The notes under the pieces were generated by a model. The model had not been told where the DNA came from, did no database searches, and saw nothing but the letters and a program-made list of their open reading frames with translations. Position numbers and translations under genes: made by a program. This document shows, piece after piece, positions 1 to 7,859 of a stretch of 64,000 nt of DNA; position 1 is the first letter of the stretch; each line of letters starts with the position of its first letter. Source of the DNA: G963665925 sp963678925 (GTDB taxonomy: Bacteria > Bacillota > Clostridia > Peptostreptococcales > Acidaminobacteraceae); contig OY787533.1 in the NCBI GenBank assembly GCA_963678925.1, positions 992,001-1,056,000 of the forward strand, given 5' to 3'.

Positions 1-79
1 TTTTCTTCCACTACTGAGATAGCCATTGCTATCTCCATCAGCCTGATTGGCCCCTCATTATTTACTGTCCCTAATATAC

Positions 80-895
80 TCATTCCCATACTCTCCCTCT
101 ATGTTTAATCTCAATAACTGCATCCATATCTATTTCAGTCCTCTTAGGTAACATTACTTGAACAGCTTTGAACTCTTGATGCAGTTTTGTATGTTTTTCT
201 AATAACTCTAGTGCCTTTGTTACATCCTCACGAATTATGTGATTACGTCTACTGTTACTAGGTGCATTTTTCCAGCGCTTTAGTAGCGTTGGACACCTCT
301 TAAGCAAATTTTCTACTTTAATATTTGATGTATGCATCTTATACTCAGATTGTCCTCGTCTTTCGACCAGCTTACATATCTCAATTATTATCTCAGCTCT
401 ACTATGACTTCGTTCCTTGAGTATTGAACTCTTTACTAGGCTTGTGTAAGATGGTTTATGTTTACCATCTACTTTTAAGGTCAAAGTGTTCATAGCATTG
501 ATTAAATCCTTTATATAAGGAGATTTAATTTTCACATGCCTCCCCTTGATATTCACGCTCGCAAACGAGCGTACAATATCTTGAAAAACACAATCCACAC
601 TTTCTAACCCCTTTAACTCAGCAGCTATGTCAATTGCATATTTACCGTGAGTGTGATGTCGGTAACGTTTGAAATCTGCCATCTTAAACTGGTATACTCC
701 AGTCTCAGAACGTTCACAATGATAATAGATAAAGCTAAACAAACTAATCAGCATCATCGTATTGACCCCCAACTCATCATCTACTAATAGATGACATAAG
801 CTGTAATGTCCATAGCCACCCGTACTTGTATTGAAGCAATCTAGTAATCCCGAGCAGCTTGGAATTACTAAATTGCATTTAATTTCCTTTACCAC
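80..895 (-). CDS. Hypothetical island protein, 271 aa
   Basis: I do not recognise this protein. It is hydrophilic, rich in Lys, Arg and His, with no signal peptide or clear membrane segment. The open frame appears to start at GTG (895), behind a purine-rich stretch. It is the last gene of a minus-strand run of small genes (1854 to 80) inside the island, so a replication, transfer or regulatory role for the element is possible, but nothing in the sequence proves it. Reality as a gene rests on length, AT-rich codon use like its neighbours, and close packing behind the 917-1111 gene. Confidence 0.6.
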   Translation of the reverse strand: MVKEIKCNLVIPSCSGLLDCFNTSTGGYGHYSLCHLLVDDELGVNTMMLISLFSFIYYHCERSETGVYQFKMADFKRYRHHTHGKYAIDIAAELKGLESVDCVFQDIVRSFASVNIKGRHVKIKSPYIKDLINAMNTLTLKVDGKHKPSYTSLVKSSILKERSHSRAEIIIEICKLVERRGQSEYKMHTSNIKVENLLKRCPTLLKRWKNAPSNSRRNHIIREDVTKALELLEKHTKLHQEFKAVQVMLPKRTEIDMDAVIEIKHRGRVWE

Positions 896-916
896 CCCTT
901 ACAACTCCCTCTATCC

Positions 917-1111
917 TTATATTTCTGGTGCGTGCTCAACCGAGACTGACATTGTAATATGTCCTGTTTCCAAATCAATAACCGCATCGTCAAACACTGT
1001 GATTGCATTCTCTCTCAACTCTCTCCATAGACCCAAAGGCATTGCTACCACTACCTCATATGTAGTCACTGTCTTTGTTTCCGATTTCTCTTCAATCTTT
1101 CTTGTTATCAT
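917..1111 (-). CDS. Small hypothetical island protein, 64 aa
   Basis: Unrecognised. The frame is open from 1156, but ATG 1111 is preferred because a GAGGGG ribosome binding site lies 6 bases upstream. The product begins MITRKIEEKSETK and has a strand-rich middle (TYEVVVAMPLGLW). It ends 21 bases before the 271-aa gene, which suggests co-transcription. Function unknown. Confidence 0.5.
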   Translation of the reverse strand: MITRKIEEKSETKTVTTYEVVVAMPLGLWRELRENAITVFDDAVIDLETGHITMSVSVEHAPEI

Positions 1112-1191
1112 TACTACACCCCTCTCTTTACTTTCTATTTCTGTTTTTGTCCTCATTTATGTTCAATTTCCTTATTTCCTGTAATCATTAG

Positions 1192-1219
1192 TCAAAAGTG
1201 TCCATTTCACTTTTGACTA
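1192..1219. terminator. Hairpin between island genes
   Basis: An inverted repeat AGTCAAAAGTG / CACTTTTGACT with a 6-base loop lies downstream of the 1854-1247 gene pair. There is no clear U-run, so it may be a processing or partial termination site. The bases up to 1246 hold two further short inverted repeats (GTAACC/GGTTAC and GCAATCGC/GCAATTGC-like). Confidence 0.4.
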
Positions 1220-1246
1220 TTCAACTGTAACCATTGCGGTTACTTA

Positions 1247-1495
1247 TTACAGCAATCGCAATTGCTTTAGCTGATACTTGATTAAAAAATCGGACCTTAT
1301 TTCACGATACCGTCGTTTAAAGTCGCACTCATCCCATCTCTCACAATCACCAACCAGTATACGTGACCAGACTTCCGTATCATCAATCTCACACGTATGT
1401 GCTAACCATCGGACTGCATCATTGATACACATTGATTCATCAACCCTTACATCCATACTGCAGTGTTCTGTATAGCTCATTTTTCTCAACTCCAT
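1247..1495 (-). CDS. Small hypothetical island protein, 82 aa
   Basis: Unrecognised acidic protein with several Cys and Trp residues. Its start overlaps the end of the upstream gene (1486-1854) by 10 bases, which supports translation coupling and therefore a real gene. A second ATG lies six codons in (MSYTEHC). Typical of small accessory genes in phage-like or integrative elements. Function unknown. Confidence 0.5.
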   Translation of the reverse strand: MELRKMSYTEHCSMDVRVDESMCINDAVRWLAHTCEIDDTEVWSRILVGDCERWDECDFKRRYREIRSDFLIKYQLKQLRLL

Positions 1496-1854
1496 TCCGT
1501 ATCAAATGTACCGTCTTCAATTTCTTCCATAATTCGTTCCAGTATCATCATTATGTAACCGGGTTCATCTTCCATTTCCACGTACATATCTTTGTGTATT
1601 CTGCCCCATAATAGAGATGTGCATATACCCTTTTTAACAGCATAATCCTTAACAGCTGCCTTAGCGTCTACCATCCCAGTAAAATACTCCAACCACCATT
1701 CGTAGAAACTCCACTCCATTTCATACTCTTCATTGTCCCAGTTGTAATGCAAATCCCCCATGTTACCAATCAGCTCCTGAGCACAGTCAACTCCGTAATC
1801 CGAATAGTAAGTTAGTTCCTTTACCTCTTGCGTTTCAATAATTCTAAATTCCAT
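1486..1854 (-). CDS. Hypothetical acidic island protein, 122 aa
   Basis: A strongly acidic protein (many Asp and Glu, few basic residues) with aromatic patches such as WSFYEWWLEYF. It could be a DNA mimic or an antirestriction-like protein of a mobile element, but this is only a compositional guess; I do not recognise the family. It is the first gene of the leftward run and is divergent from the HTH regulator at 2052, so the 197-bp gap between them should hold both promoters. Confidence 0.55.
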   Translation of the reverse strand: MEFRIIETQEVKELTYYSDYGVDCAQELIGNMGDLHYNWDNEEYEMEWSFYEWWLEYFTGMVDAKAAVKDYAVKKGICTSLLWGRIHKDMYVEMEDEPGYIMMILERIMEEIEDGTFDTEWS

Positions 1855-1954
1855 AATTAGTCATCCTCTCTTATTTCAAACATCTCAATTTCCATCCGAT
1901 TAAAACGACACTTGTTTTTAACGTTTTCTGAGGTTATCATAAGATATAACAACA

Positions 1955-1997
1955 TTTTCGTGCAAATTATCGATTTTTTGTCTATTTTCGCGCAAAT
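1955..1997. promoter_or_regulatory. Two 13-bp direct repeats in a divergent promoter region
   Basis: TTTTCGTGCAAAT (1955-1967) and TTTTCGCGCAAAT (1985-1997) differ at one base and start 30 bp apart, close to three helical turns. They lie between the divergent genes at 1854 and 2052. The spacing and place suggest operator sites, most simply for the HTH protein encoded next door. The repeat is seen; the regulator assignment is inferred. Confidence 0.4.
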
Positions 1998-2051
1998 CTA
2001 AAGCGCATATGGTAATATATGTAATATGTTTTAGTTGATTTAGGAGGTTGA

Positions 2052-2975
2052 ATGAGTACAGATAAGAGAAATAAGAAGATTATTGACAAGCATTATGATG
2101 ACTTTGAATTCAATTTACGAGTACAATCTACGTCAGATTTTGATGCCGATGACTTAGATTTTATGAACCTACCAATCAAGCAGAAGAAAGAAAGTCTGTT
2201 CAGTATACGCCTAAACGAACAACTTGCCTTATATAATGAAAGAAAACCAAAGTCTGAAAAGAAGATGACTAAGACTAGACTAGGCCGTGAGATTACACTG
2301 CGAATTAACCAAACTAGGAAAGAGGATAATAAAGAAATAAAAAAAACTGCCTATACTAGGCAGACTATTGATAAATATTTAAGTGGGGCCATCGTCCCCT
2401 CAGCTGAGGTACTGATTGCAATGCGCGAAATATTCAACGTGTCTATTGATTACCTCTTAGGGTACTCCGATTATGTGTCACCCGAGTATCAATCTTTAAA
2501 TGAAGAATATGGTCTAGATAAGCTATCAGCGGATTACCTTTTTGCTTGCAATCAGAGAAAAAATGATACAACAATTGCACTCATTAACCTTTTAATTGAT
2601 GATATGGTGCAAGTGCATTTAAAAAGACACAATCAAGGAGAACCCAATAAAAATGCATATGGTGTACTTAACTCGCTTGCTGAGTATCTAATTAGTGAAC
2701 CTGAACAATATGTCACTATGAGGAATCTTGATTTTGTCGAATTATCTGATAGGGTAAAACATCTAGATGAATACTTGGAAAGATACCCCCACGAACAAGC
2801 TAAAGCAGAACTACGACAACTTGCTGATGATATTACATCATCATTTAAAAACTCTAAAGGCGTTAGAAAGATTCAAAACATAGGCAACACTGCAACTGAT
2901 ACCGCAAGACTAAAGAATATAGAAACAAAATTGTACCGTCTTAGAGAAGACCTATATCGGAGAAATGCAGATTAA
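2052..2975 (+). CDS. Cro/CI-type helix-turn-helix regulator, 307 aa
   Basis: Residues roughly 95-140 carry the Xre-type pattern: a recognition-helix segment TRQTIDKYLSGAIVPS, then a block ending FNVSIDYLLGYSD, typical of CI-like repressors. The N-terminal ~60 residues are charged and unusual; the C-terminal half (about 150-307) is helical with Lys/Glu-rich stretches and may form dimers. It has an AGGAGG site 6 bases before ATG. It is the only clear rightward gene of the island and faces the leftward run, the arrangement of an element's master repressor. The repeats at 1955-1997 are candidate operators. Confidence 0.75.
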   Translation: MSTDKRNKKIIDKHYDDFEFNLRVQSTSDFDADDLDFMNLPIKQKKESLFSIRLNEQLALYNERKPKSEKKMTKTRLGREITLRINQTRKEDNKEIKKTAYTRQTIDKYLSGAIVPSAEVLIAMREIFNVSIDYLLGYSDYVSPEYQSLNEEYGLDKLSADYLFACNQRKNDTTIALINLLIDDMVQVHLKRHNQGEPNKNAYGVLNSLAEYLISEPEQYVTMRNLDFVELSDRVKHLDEYLERYPHEQAKAELRQLADDITSSFKNSKGVRKIQNIGNTATDTARLKNIETKLYRLREDLYRRNAD

Positions 2976-3132
2976 CAACGCAACTTTGTGTAGAAAGGTG
3001 ACAATCTATTTGATATATGGTGTAGTAAGCTAACTCAAATATGTAGTATCATAACAAGCGCGATTGGCAAAAGTAGAAATGGTCTACATCTGCTCTTTTC
3101 AAGTGTTGTCTAATATATGTACTATAAATAAT

Positions 3133-3159
3133 GTAAAAGGGTGCTGAGCACCCTTTTAC
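3133..3159 (+). terminator. Terminator-like hairpin after the HTH gene
   Basis: A perfect 12-bp inverted repeat, GTAAAAGGGTGC / GCACCCTTTTAC, with a 3-base loop sits about 160 bases after the HTH gene. The A/T outer pairs supply a short U tract on either strand. Confidence 0.6.
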
Positions 3160-3202
3160 CAAAATGAACCGTCTTGAAAAACAAGTTGTAACACCATATC
3201 AC

Positions 3203-3210
3203 CAAAACTC
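3203..3210. repeat. Target-site duplication, left copy
   Basis: CAAAACTC directly precedes the left inverted repeat; the identical octamer follows the right end at 4582-4589. Eight bases is the usual duplication length for the IS256 family. Confidence 0.8.
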
Positions 3211-4581
3211 GAGACTGTCCCAAATTTTGTGTAAATAATCTGCCACGAAAGCAGCGAATATGAACTTTTTAGGAACTCTCGATTACGAATGGATAATCGA
3301 GAGTTCGTTTATTATCTGATCCCAGTTTCGTTGACGCTGGGACCATTTCTTTGTTGCATTTTCAGTTGCTAAGTAAAGGGACTTCATCAGTGACATGTCT
3401 GTTGGATAGACTGGTTTTCCCTTAGTTACTTTGCGGTATTGTCTGTTCAGATTTTCAATTATATTAGTCGTATACATGATCTTTCTGATGTTCGCTGAGT
3501 ATGCAAAAAACGGAGATATAACACCCCAGTTATCTTTCCAGGATTTTATGCAGCGCGGATAATGCGAACCCCACTTTTCTTCAAACTCAAGAAGCGTCTG
3601 ATAACCTGATTCCTCATTTGGAGCTTGATAAACAGACTTAAGATCTTTCATCAGTTCTTTGATATGTTTGTAGCTGACATATCGCGTAGATGAGCGAATT
3701 TGATGAATGATGCAGCGCTGTACAATAGACTCTGGATATGTCGCTTTGATTGCTTGCTCAAAGCCTGAAAGTCCATCAACACTGAAGATTGTAACTCTCT
3801 GAACACCACGATTCTTTAAGTCTGTCAGAACCTTTAGCCAGAATTTACTCGTCTCATTTTCACCTATCCAGATACCTAAGACATCCTTCATACCATCTGT
3901 ATTTATGCCAACAACAACGTATGCAGCTTTAGATACAATGCGGTTATTCTGTTTTACTTTGTAATGAATAGCATCCATGAAAACAAACGGATACTCTGTT
4001 TCAAGTGGTCTGTGTTGCCACTCTTCGATGTGAGGGATGATTTTATCAGTCATACGTGAGATTGACTGTGCTGAGAGTGGCATCCCGTAGAGGTCTTCTA
4101 TATGTTCTGAGATATCTCTTTGAGACATTCCTTTGCCATACATAGAGATCACTTTGTCTTCAATCGCTGAAATATCACTGGAGTGTTTTGGTACAATTTG
4201 TGGATCAAACTCACCGTTACGATCTCTTGGAATCTCTAGTTCAACTTCGCCAAGATCAGTCTTTACACGCTTTGTTGATTTCCCGTTTCTGTAGTTCGTT
4301 TTCTCAACTTGGCGATCGTATGGCTCATAACCAAGCTCTTCATCCAGTTCTGCTTCTAGTAGTTTCTCAACGCCAGTCTTAAGCATTTCCTTCAGCACGC
4401 TCTGTAGGTCTGTCACATCGGTGATATCCTTGTCCTGCATAAGGGCTTCTGTCAGTTCTGATATCTTGTTGTTTTTCTTCTTTCGACTCATAAAAAAATC
4501 CTCCACTCTGTAGTCTAGTTTATAACACTAACTACTTTCGTGGAAGATTTCTTGTTTTTACACTAAATTTGTTTCAGTACC
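3211..4581. mobile_element. IS256-family insertion sequence, complete, 1371 bp
   Basis: The left end (from 3211) and the reverse complement of the right end (to 4581) form imperfect 25-bp inverted repeats, sharing AAATTT, GTGTAAA and an ACTG block. They are flanked by an exact 8-bp duplication, CAAAACTC, at 3203-3210 and 4582-4589, as expected of IS256-type transposition. The single transposase gene is intact, so the copy looks recent and may be active. It sits in a non-coding part of the island and disrupts no obvious gene. Confidence 0.85.
3283..4491 (-). CDS. IS256-family (mutator-type) transposase
   Basis: A full-length 402-aa DDE transposase. The catalytic acidic residues are visible: the Asp of VFMDAIHYKV, the Asp of FSVDGLSGFEQAI, and the Glu of TNIIENLNRQYRKVTKG. 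The family's CxxH-type block is seen as IVQRCIIHQIR. The start is placed at ATG 4491 (MSRKKKNN), with GGAGG 8 bases upstream, rather than five codons earlier. It lies inside the inverted repeats at 3211 and 4581 and is unbroken. Confidence 0.93.
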   Translation of the reverse strand: MSRKKKNNKISELTEALMQDKDITDVTDLQSVLKEMLKTGVEKLLEAELDEELGYEPYDRQVEKTNYRNGKSTKRVKTDLGEVELEIPRDRNGEFDPQIVPKHSSDISAIEDKVISMYGKGMSQRDISEHIEDLYGMPLSAQSISRMTDKIIPHIEEWQHRPLETEYPFVFMDAIHYKVKQNNRIVSKAAYVVVGINTDGMKDVLGIWIGENETSKFWLKVLTDLKNRGVQRVTIFSVDGLSGFEQAIKATYPESIVQRCIIHQIRSSTRYVSYKHIKELMKDLKSVYQAPNEESGYQTLLEFEEKWGSHYPRCIKSWKDNWGVISPFFAYSANIRKIMYTTNIIENLNRQYRKVTKGKPVYPTDMSLMKSLYLATENATKKWSQRQRNWDQIINELSIIHS

Positions 4582-4589
4582 CAAAACTC
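4582..4589. repeat. Target-site duplication, right copy
   Basis: CAAAACTC, identical to 3203-3210, directly after the right inverted repeat of the insertion sequence. Confidence 0.8.
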
Positions 4590-4948
4590 CGAGTAATCCC
4601 TTCGAAAATTACATCCCAACCTCTCATTTTTACAAAATCCATTTTAAATACCCGCCACACCTGCGTCTCAATAGACCTAATTTTTCACCAAATACTAAAA
4701 TCAATATAACCACTGCAAACACTACGACACACGGATACCTATTTATCATTTTTAGTGTCTAATTTCATTTTTACATCAATTATGTGTATGGTTAGTCGTT
4801 AACTTGTCTTAACTCGTATCTAGACAAGATTTTCAACTTAGAGACAATTAGAGCCAGATCGGCTTCGCCGATCTGGCTCTCTTTAATCAACATCATCAAG
4901 TAAATGATTGAGAATCCTAGTATACATCTATAATTCAATACTTAGTCT
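4590..4948. other. Non-coding island segment with a strong hairpin
   Basis: No convincing gene. The main feature is the perfect GC-rich hairpin at 4850-4880; a weaker inverted repeat (ACTTGTCT / AGACAAG) lies at about 4802-4829. AT-rich throughout. Confidence 0.5.
4850..4880. terminator. Perfect 14-bp hairpin downstream of the nuclease-like gene
   Basis: AGAGCCAGATCGGC and its exact complement flank a TTC loop. It lies about 70 bases after the stop of the leftward gene at 4949 and probably ends that transcript, although the following U tract is weak on both strands. Confidence 0.6.
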
Positions 4949-5629
4949 TTAGATTTGCTTTTCAGGGAATGTCCCAAAAGTGCCTACCACAAAATACCCA
5001 TCATTCTCATACCAAGTATCTTTGTGTGTCATCAATGTTTTTTCATTATCAGAGAACCGATTATATCCAAAGAGTGTAAGTTCATCGTCTTGTTCAATTA
5101 ACGTTTTCAAACCATCAAAATTTGACTCACCATCCCTAACAACTGATTGAATCAACTTCAAACAACAAGCATAACGTTTACGTTCTTCCTTCCATAATTC
5201 AGGATTCTCTCTACTTTTGTAATAATAGCTTTCATTATATTCATAGTTAATCTTATCAATTTGCCCCTGTGCATCTTTTATTGAGTCTCTAGAATTCTTT
5301 ATGTCTTTCTGAAGCGAGCTCCCATAAGTTGAATCTTTTAGTTCAAAATAACACACATCATCTTCTCTGTACCAAATTATGTCACATCTACCATTTGAAA
5401 CACCTTTATTCCCATTGTCTCTTTCCACAAATGCTTCCGAAATTACATACGAGTAACCCTCATCATTTTCCATAATGTACTCATCAATAGACGCTAATAG
5501 TAAACTGTTAAATCCAGCTTCAACAACAGTATACGGAATATTCATACCTGTACTCAAACAGTTATTCCATATTCTTTCCAATCTCTTATCTAAATGTATC
5601 TTAACAATGTCTTCAATTGCTTTTTTCAT
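4949..5629 (-). CDS. PD-(D/E)XK nuclease-like protein, 226 aa
   Basis: I do not recognise the family by name. The middle carries a pattern typical of PD-(D/E)XK nucleases: GRCDIIWYREDDVCYFELKD, with an Asp at the end of one strand and ExK in the next, followed by a helix with a Gln (AQGQIDK). An upstream Glu (VVEAGFNSLL) could complete the site. The start is ATG 5629, because GGGAG lies 5 bases upstream; the earlier in-frame ATG overlaps that site. The gene follows the UDG-like gene (gap 39 bases) in an apparent two-gene operon in the island, suggesting a defence or DNA-modification role. The nuclease call is by motif only. Confidence 0.5.
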   Translation of the reverse strand: MKKAIEDIVKIHLDKRLERIWNNCLSTGMNIPYTVVEAGFNSLLLASIDEYIMENDEGYSYVISEAFVERDNGNKGVSNGRCDIIWYREDDVCYFELKDSTYGSSLQKDIKNSRDSIKDAQGQIDKINYEYNESYYYKSRENPELWKEERKRYACCLKLIQSVVRDGESNFDGLKTLIEQDDELTLFGYNRFSDNEKTLMTHKDTWYENDGYFVVGTFGTFPEKQI

Positions 5630-5668
5630 AGTAACTCCCAATATTATGTATTTAAACGCCCATTATAA

Positions 5669-6385
5669 TTATTTTAAACCACTTAATATACTCGATACGT
5701 TATCATCAAGTGCTTTTATATAACTTTGATATTTAGGGTGATACGTCCAAAATACTTTCACTCCATTATTAGTGATTTCACTAATATCTACTAACGAATT
5801 GCATTTTGACGGTTTGCATTTACTTAAAACATCATTTTCTATACTCAGTGCTTGGGAAAGTGATTTATGATAGCTTGGACCTATCGCAAATACAACAACG
5901 TCAGGGTTAATAGCTTCAATCTCAAAATCGACAATCGTTTTATCAACACCATCCAGTTGTCCATTTAAATACAACTCTTGGGTCACATCCAAACTTCTCG
6001 TTTTGCCATCCACATACAAATGCGCTTTGTCTAAATTACCCCATATTACATTGACATCTCTTGATGCAATCGAGTTAATAAACCGCCAAAATGGTGAACT
6101 ATTCTTCTGTGGATGGTGTTCATCACTCAGCTGAATATCAGTGTATTCTCTACACCATTCTTGTATACCTTGTATCGACCAATCATCTTCATATCTAAAG
6201 AAATTATTAGCTTCTTGTCCGTACACTAATACAGTTTTCTTTGAATTAGCATAAGATGATGGGACACCAATAAAGAATGGTTGAGAAAAATCTGAAAAAC
6301 TTAACTTCCGAACAACATCCATCTTTTCATCTTGCCACTTTTTATATGCACTCTGTAAAACTCTCTCTACACTTATGTTATCCAT
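5669..6385 (-). CDS. Possible uracil-DNA-glycosylase-fold protein, 238 aa
   Basis: Residues about 50-56 (VLVYGQEANNF) resemble the N-terminal GQ-type active-site motif of the UDG superfamily, and FWTYHPKY near residue 215 resembles its C-terminal HPS-type motif, with a buried strand DVVVFAIGPSYHKSL between. No residue is proven catalytic. An AAGGGGGG ribosome site precedes ATG 6385. It is the first gene of a pair with the nuclease-like gene. Family membership is a motif-based guess; a plain hypothetical protein is the alternative. Confidence 0.42.
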   Translation of the reverse strand: MDNISVERVLQSAYKKWQDEKMDVVRKLSFSDFSQPFFIGVPSSYANSKKTVLVYGQEANNFFRYEDDWSIQGIQEWCREYTDIQLSDEHHPQKNSSPFWRFINSIASRDVNVIWGNLDKAHLYVDGKTRSLDVTQELYLNGQLDGVDKTIVDFEIEAINPDVVVFAIGPSYHKSLSQALSIENDVLSKCKPSKCNSLVDISEITNNGVKVFWTYHPKYQSYIKALDDNVSSILSGLK

Positions 6386-6761
6386 ATGCCCCCCTTATTT
6401 AAGTTGAAAATAGCTTCATTACAACATTCCACTATTTATTACCATTATATCAATTAAATAGACCAACCTACAATATCAATTAGTGCATTAAATGTGTAGA
6501 ACGGTAATATTTTATAGAGTAATTAGTGTAATAAGGTGATAGAAAACGGTAGTAAGGTAACGGTCGAGATTGGCAGATGTATGCGTTGTGGGGATTTCCG
6601 TTTTCAAGTTTCTCGCTAATACAAGTTAATACATTGCTTAATGCAATGTATTATAATAATAAATTTACAGGGTCTAAGACCCTGTAAAAAGAACTACTTG
6701 AAAACAGTATTAAAAAAACCCCTATCAAAACCTAACACCCATTACAATCAGCAACTCTACT
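6386..6761. other. Intergenic region between integrase and UDG-like gene
   Basis: 376 bases without a gene. It holds the promoter region of the leftward pair next to 6385 and two hairpins, at 6629-6651 (ATACATTGC / GCAATGTAT) and 6664-6688. Confidence 0.5.
6664..6688 (-). terminator. Integrase terminator
   Basis: TTTACAGGGTC / GACCCTGTAAA, an 11-bp perfect stem, is followed on the minus strand by a T-rich tract. It lies about 75 bases past the integrase stop. Confidence 0.65.
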
Positions 6762-7733
6762 CTACCTCATCTGTATACTTTTCTTCTTGGGTCTGAAATC
6801 CTCAAGTGGATTAAACTCATCTACAACATTAACAAGCTCCGTCACATTATGGTGATAATAGTTGTCTAGTATTTTGTAATTACTGTGACCCGTGATACGT
6901 CTTAACAATATCGGTGACATCCCTTTCCTTACTGACAGTGTAATAAATGTATGTCGAAATAAGTGTAAACTATGCTTCTTCACACCACATTTTTTACAGT
7001 GTTTTATTACACAATATTGCAGCGTCACACGAGGTAAAGGTTCACCAAACACATTACAAAACAAAGTTTCTGTATCGGCTCCTCCACGTATCCCTAAATA
7101 CTCAATAAGTATAGAATGTAAGGTGCTTGGGATTGGTATCATCCTAGCTTTACGATTTTTCGTGTGACACAATGAAACATACCCACCAGCTAAGTCTACA
7201 TCCTTTATAAGAAGCTCTCTAAGTTCTTTGGCACGGATACCAGTCGCCAATAAAAAGTTCACTATAACCCAATTACGATACTCTGCAAAGGTCGGGTTTT
7301 CAGGTCGTTTAAGTAGCCTTTTCAACTCCTCGTGACTGTATATCTCCTTAATATGCTCTTGCTCAACAAGTCTCGTAAACTCAATGGTATCCTTGATATA
7401 TCCTTTGTGCATACCATATTTAACAACAGGTGATATCTTAAACTGATATGAGTTCACTGTTTCAGCTTTGAGCCAACCTTTCAGATGCAGAACATATCCA
7501 TTTAAAAGGTCTTGAGTAATATCACTACAAAGCAAGTCCTCACCAGCAAACTTCTTGAAATAAGTATACGCAAACTCATATCCCTTAATAGTAATCTCAG
7601 ATATCCCTCTCAAACGACAATCAGTCATATACATCTTATGCAAATCATCATAAGGTATATCAGCTACCTTACAGTCTAACAGTCTTTTCCTACGCTTTGT
7701 CACTAGTGGTTTTCCTACTGGGTTTTCCAACAT
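6762..7733 (-). CDS. Tyrosine recombinase (island integrase)
   Basis: A phage-type site-specific recombinase of about 323 aa. An N-terminal SAM-like core-binding domain (approx. 40-125) precedes a catalytic domain with the first Arg in LLATGIRAKELREL, then HLFRHTFITL (His-x-x-Arg), GHSN and the nucleophilic Tyr in the KILDNYYHH segment. The start is one of two adjacent ATGs (7736/7733) behind GAGGAGG; the second has the better spacing. It lies next to the 3' end of guaA in the same direction, a known insertion spot for integrative elements, and its ribosome site begins right after the U-run of the guaA terminator. Confidence 0.88.
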   Translation of the reverse strand: MLENPVGKPLVTKRRKRLLDCKVADIPYDDLHKMYMTDCRLRGISEITIKGYEFAYTYFKKFAGEDLLCSDITQDLLNGYVLHLKGWLKAETVNSYQFKISPVVKYGMHKGYIKDTIEFTRLVEQEHIKEIYSHEELKRLLKRPENPTFAEYRNWVIVNFLLATGIRAKELRELLIKDVDLAGGYVSLCHTKNRKARMIPIPSTLHSILIEYLGIRGGADTETLFCNVFGEPLPRVTLQYCVIKHCKKCGVKKHSLHLFRHTFITLSVRKGMSPILLRRITGHSNYKILDNYYHHNVTELVNVVDEFNPLEDFRPKKKSIQMR

Positions 7734-7745
7734 CATAGCCTCCTC

Positions 7746-7806
7746 AAAAAAAATAAAGTGATAGGTTCCGATTACCGCCAAAAGGCTAAAATCTACCTAT
7801 CACTTT
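7746..7806 (-). terminator. guaA terminator, overlapping the integrase leader
   Basis: AAAGTGATAGGT and its complement form a 12-bp stem (7755-7806), followed on the minus strand by a run of U (7746-7754) that runs directly into the GAGGAGG of the integrase. Leaky termination of guaA could therefore supply integrase message. Confidence 0.7.
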
Positions 7807-7859
7807 AGTGATTTTTATGATTTTTTAACAGCTACAACCGTTGCAAACACTGTAAATCT

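Noticed and set aside
88..101. GAGTATGGGAATGA as a left attachment site matching the guaA end (GAGTGGGAATAA)
   Set aside because: The match is short, with an extra base and a different continuation, and lies inside a coding gene; a true att repeat should be longer and exact.
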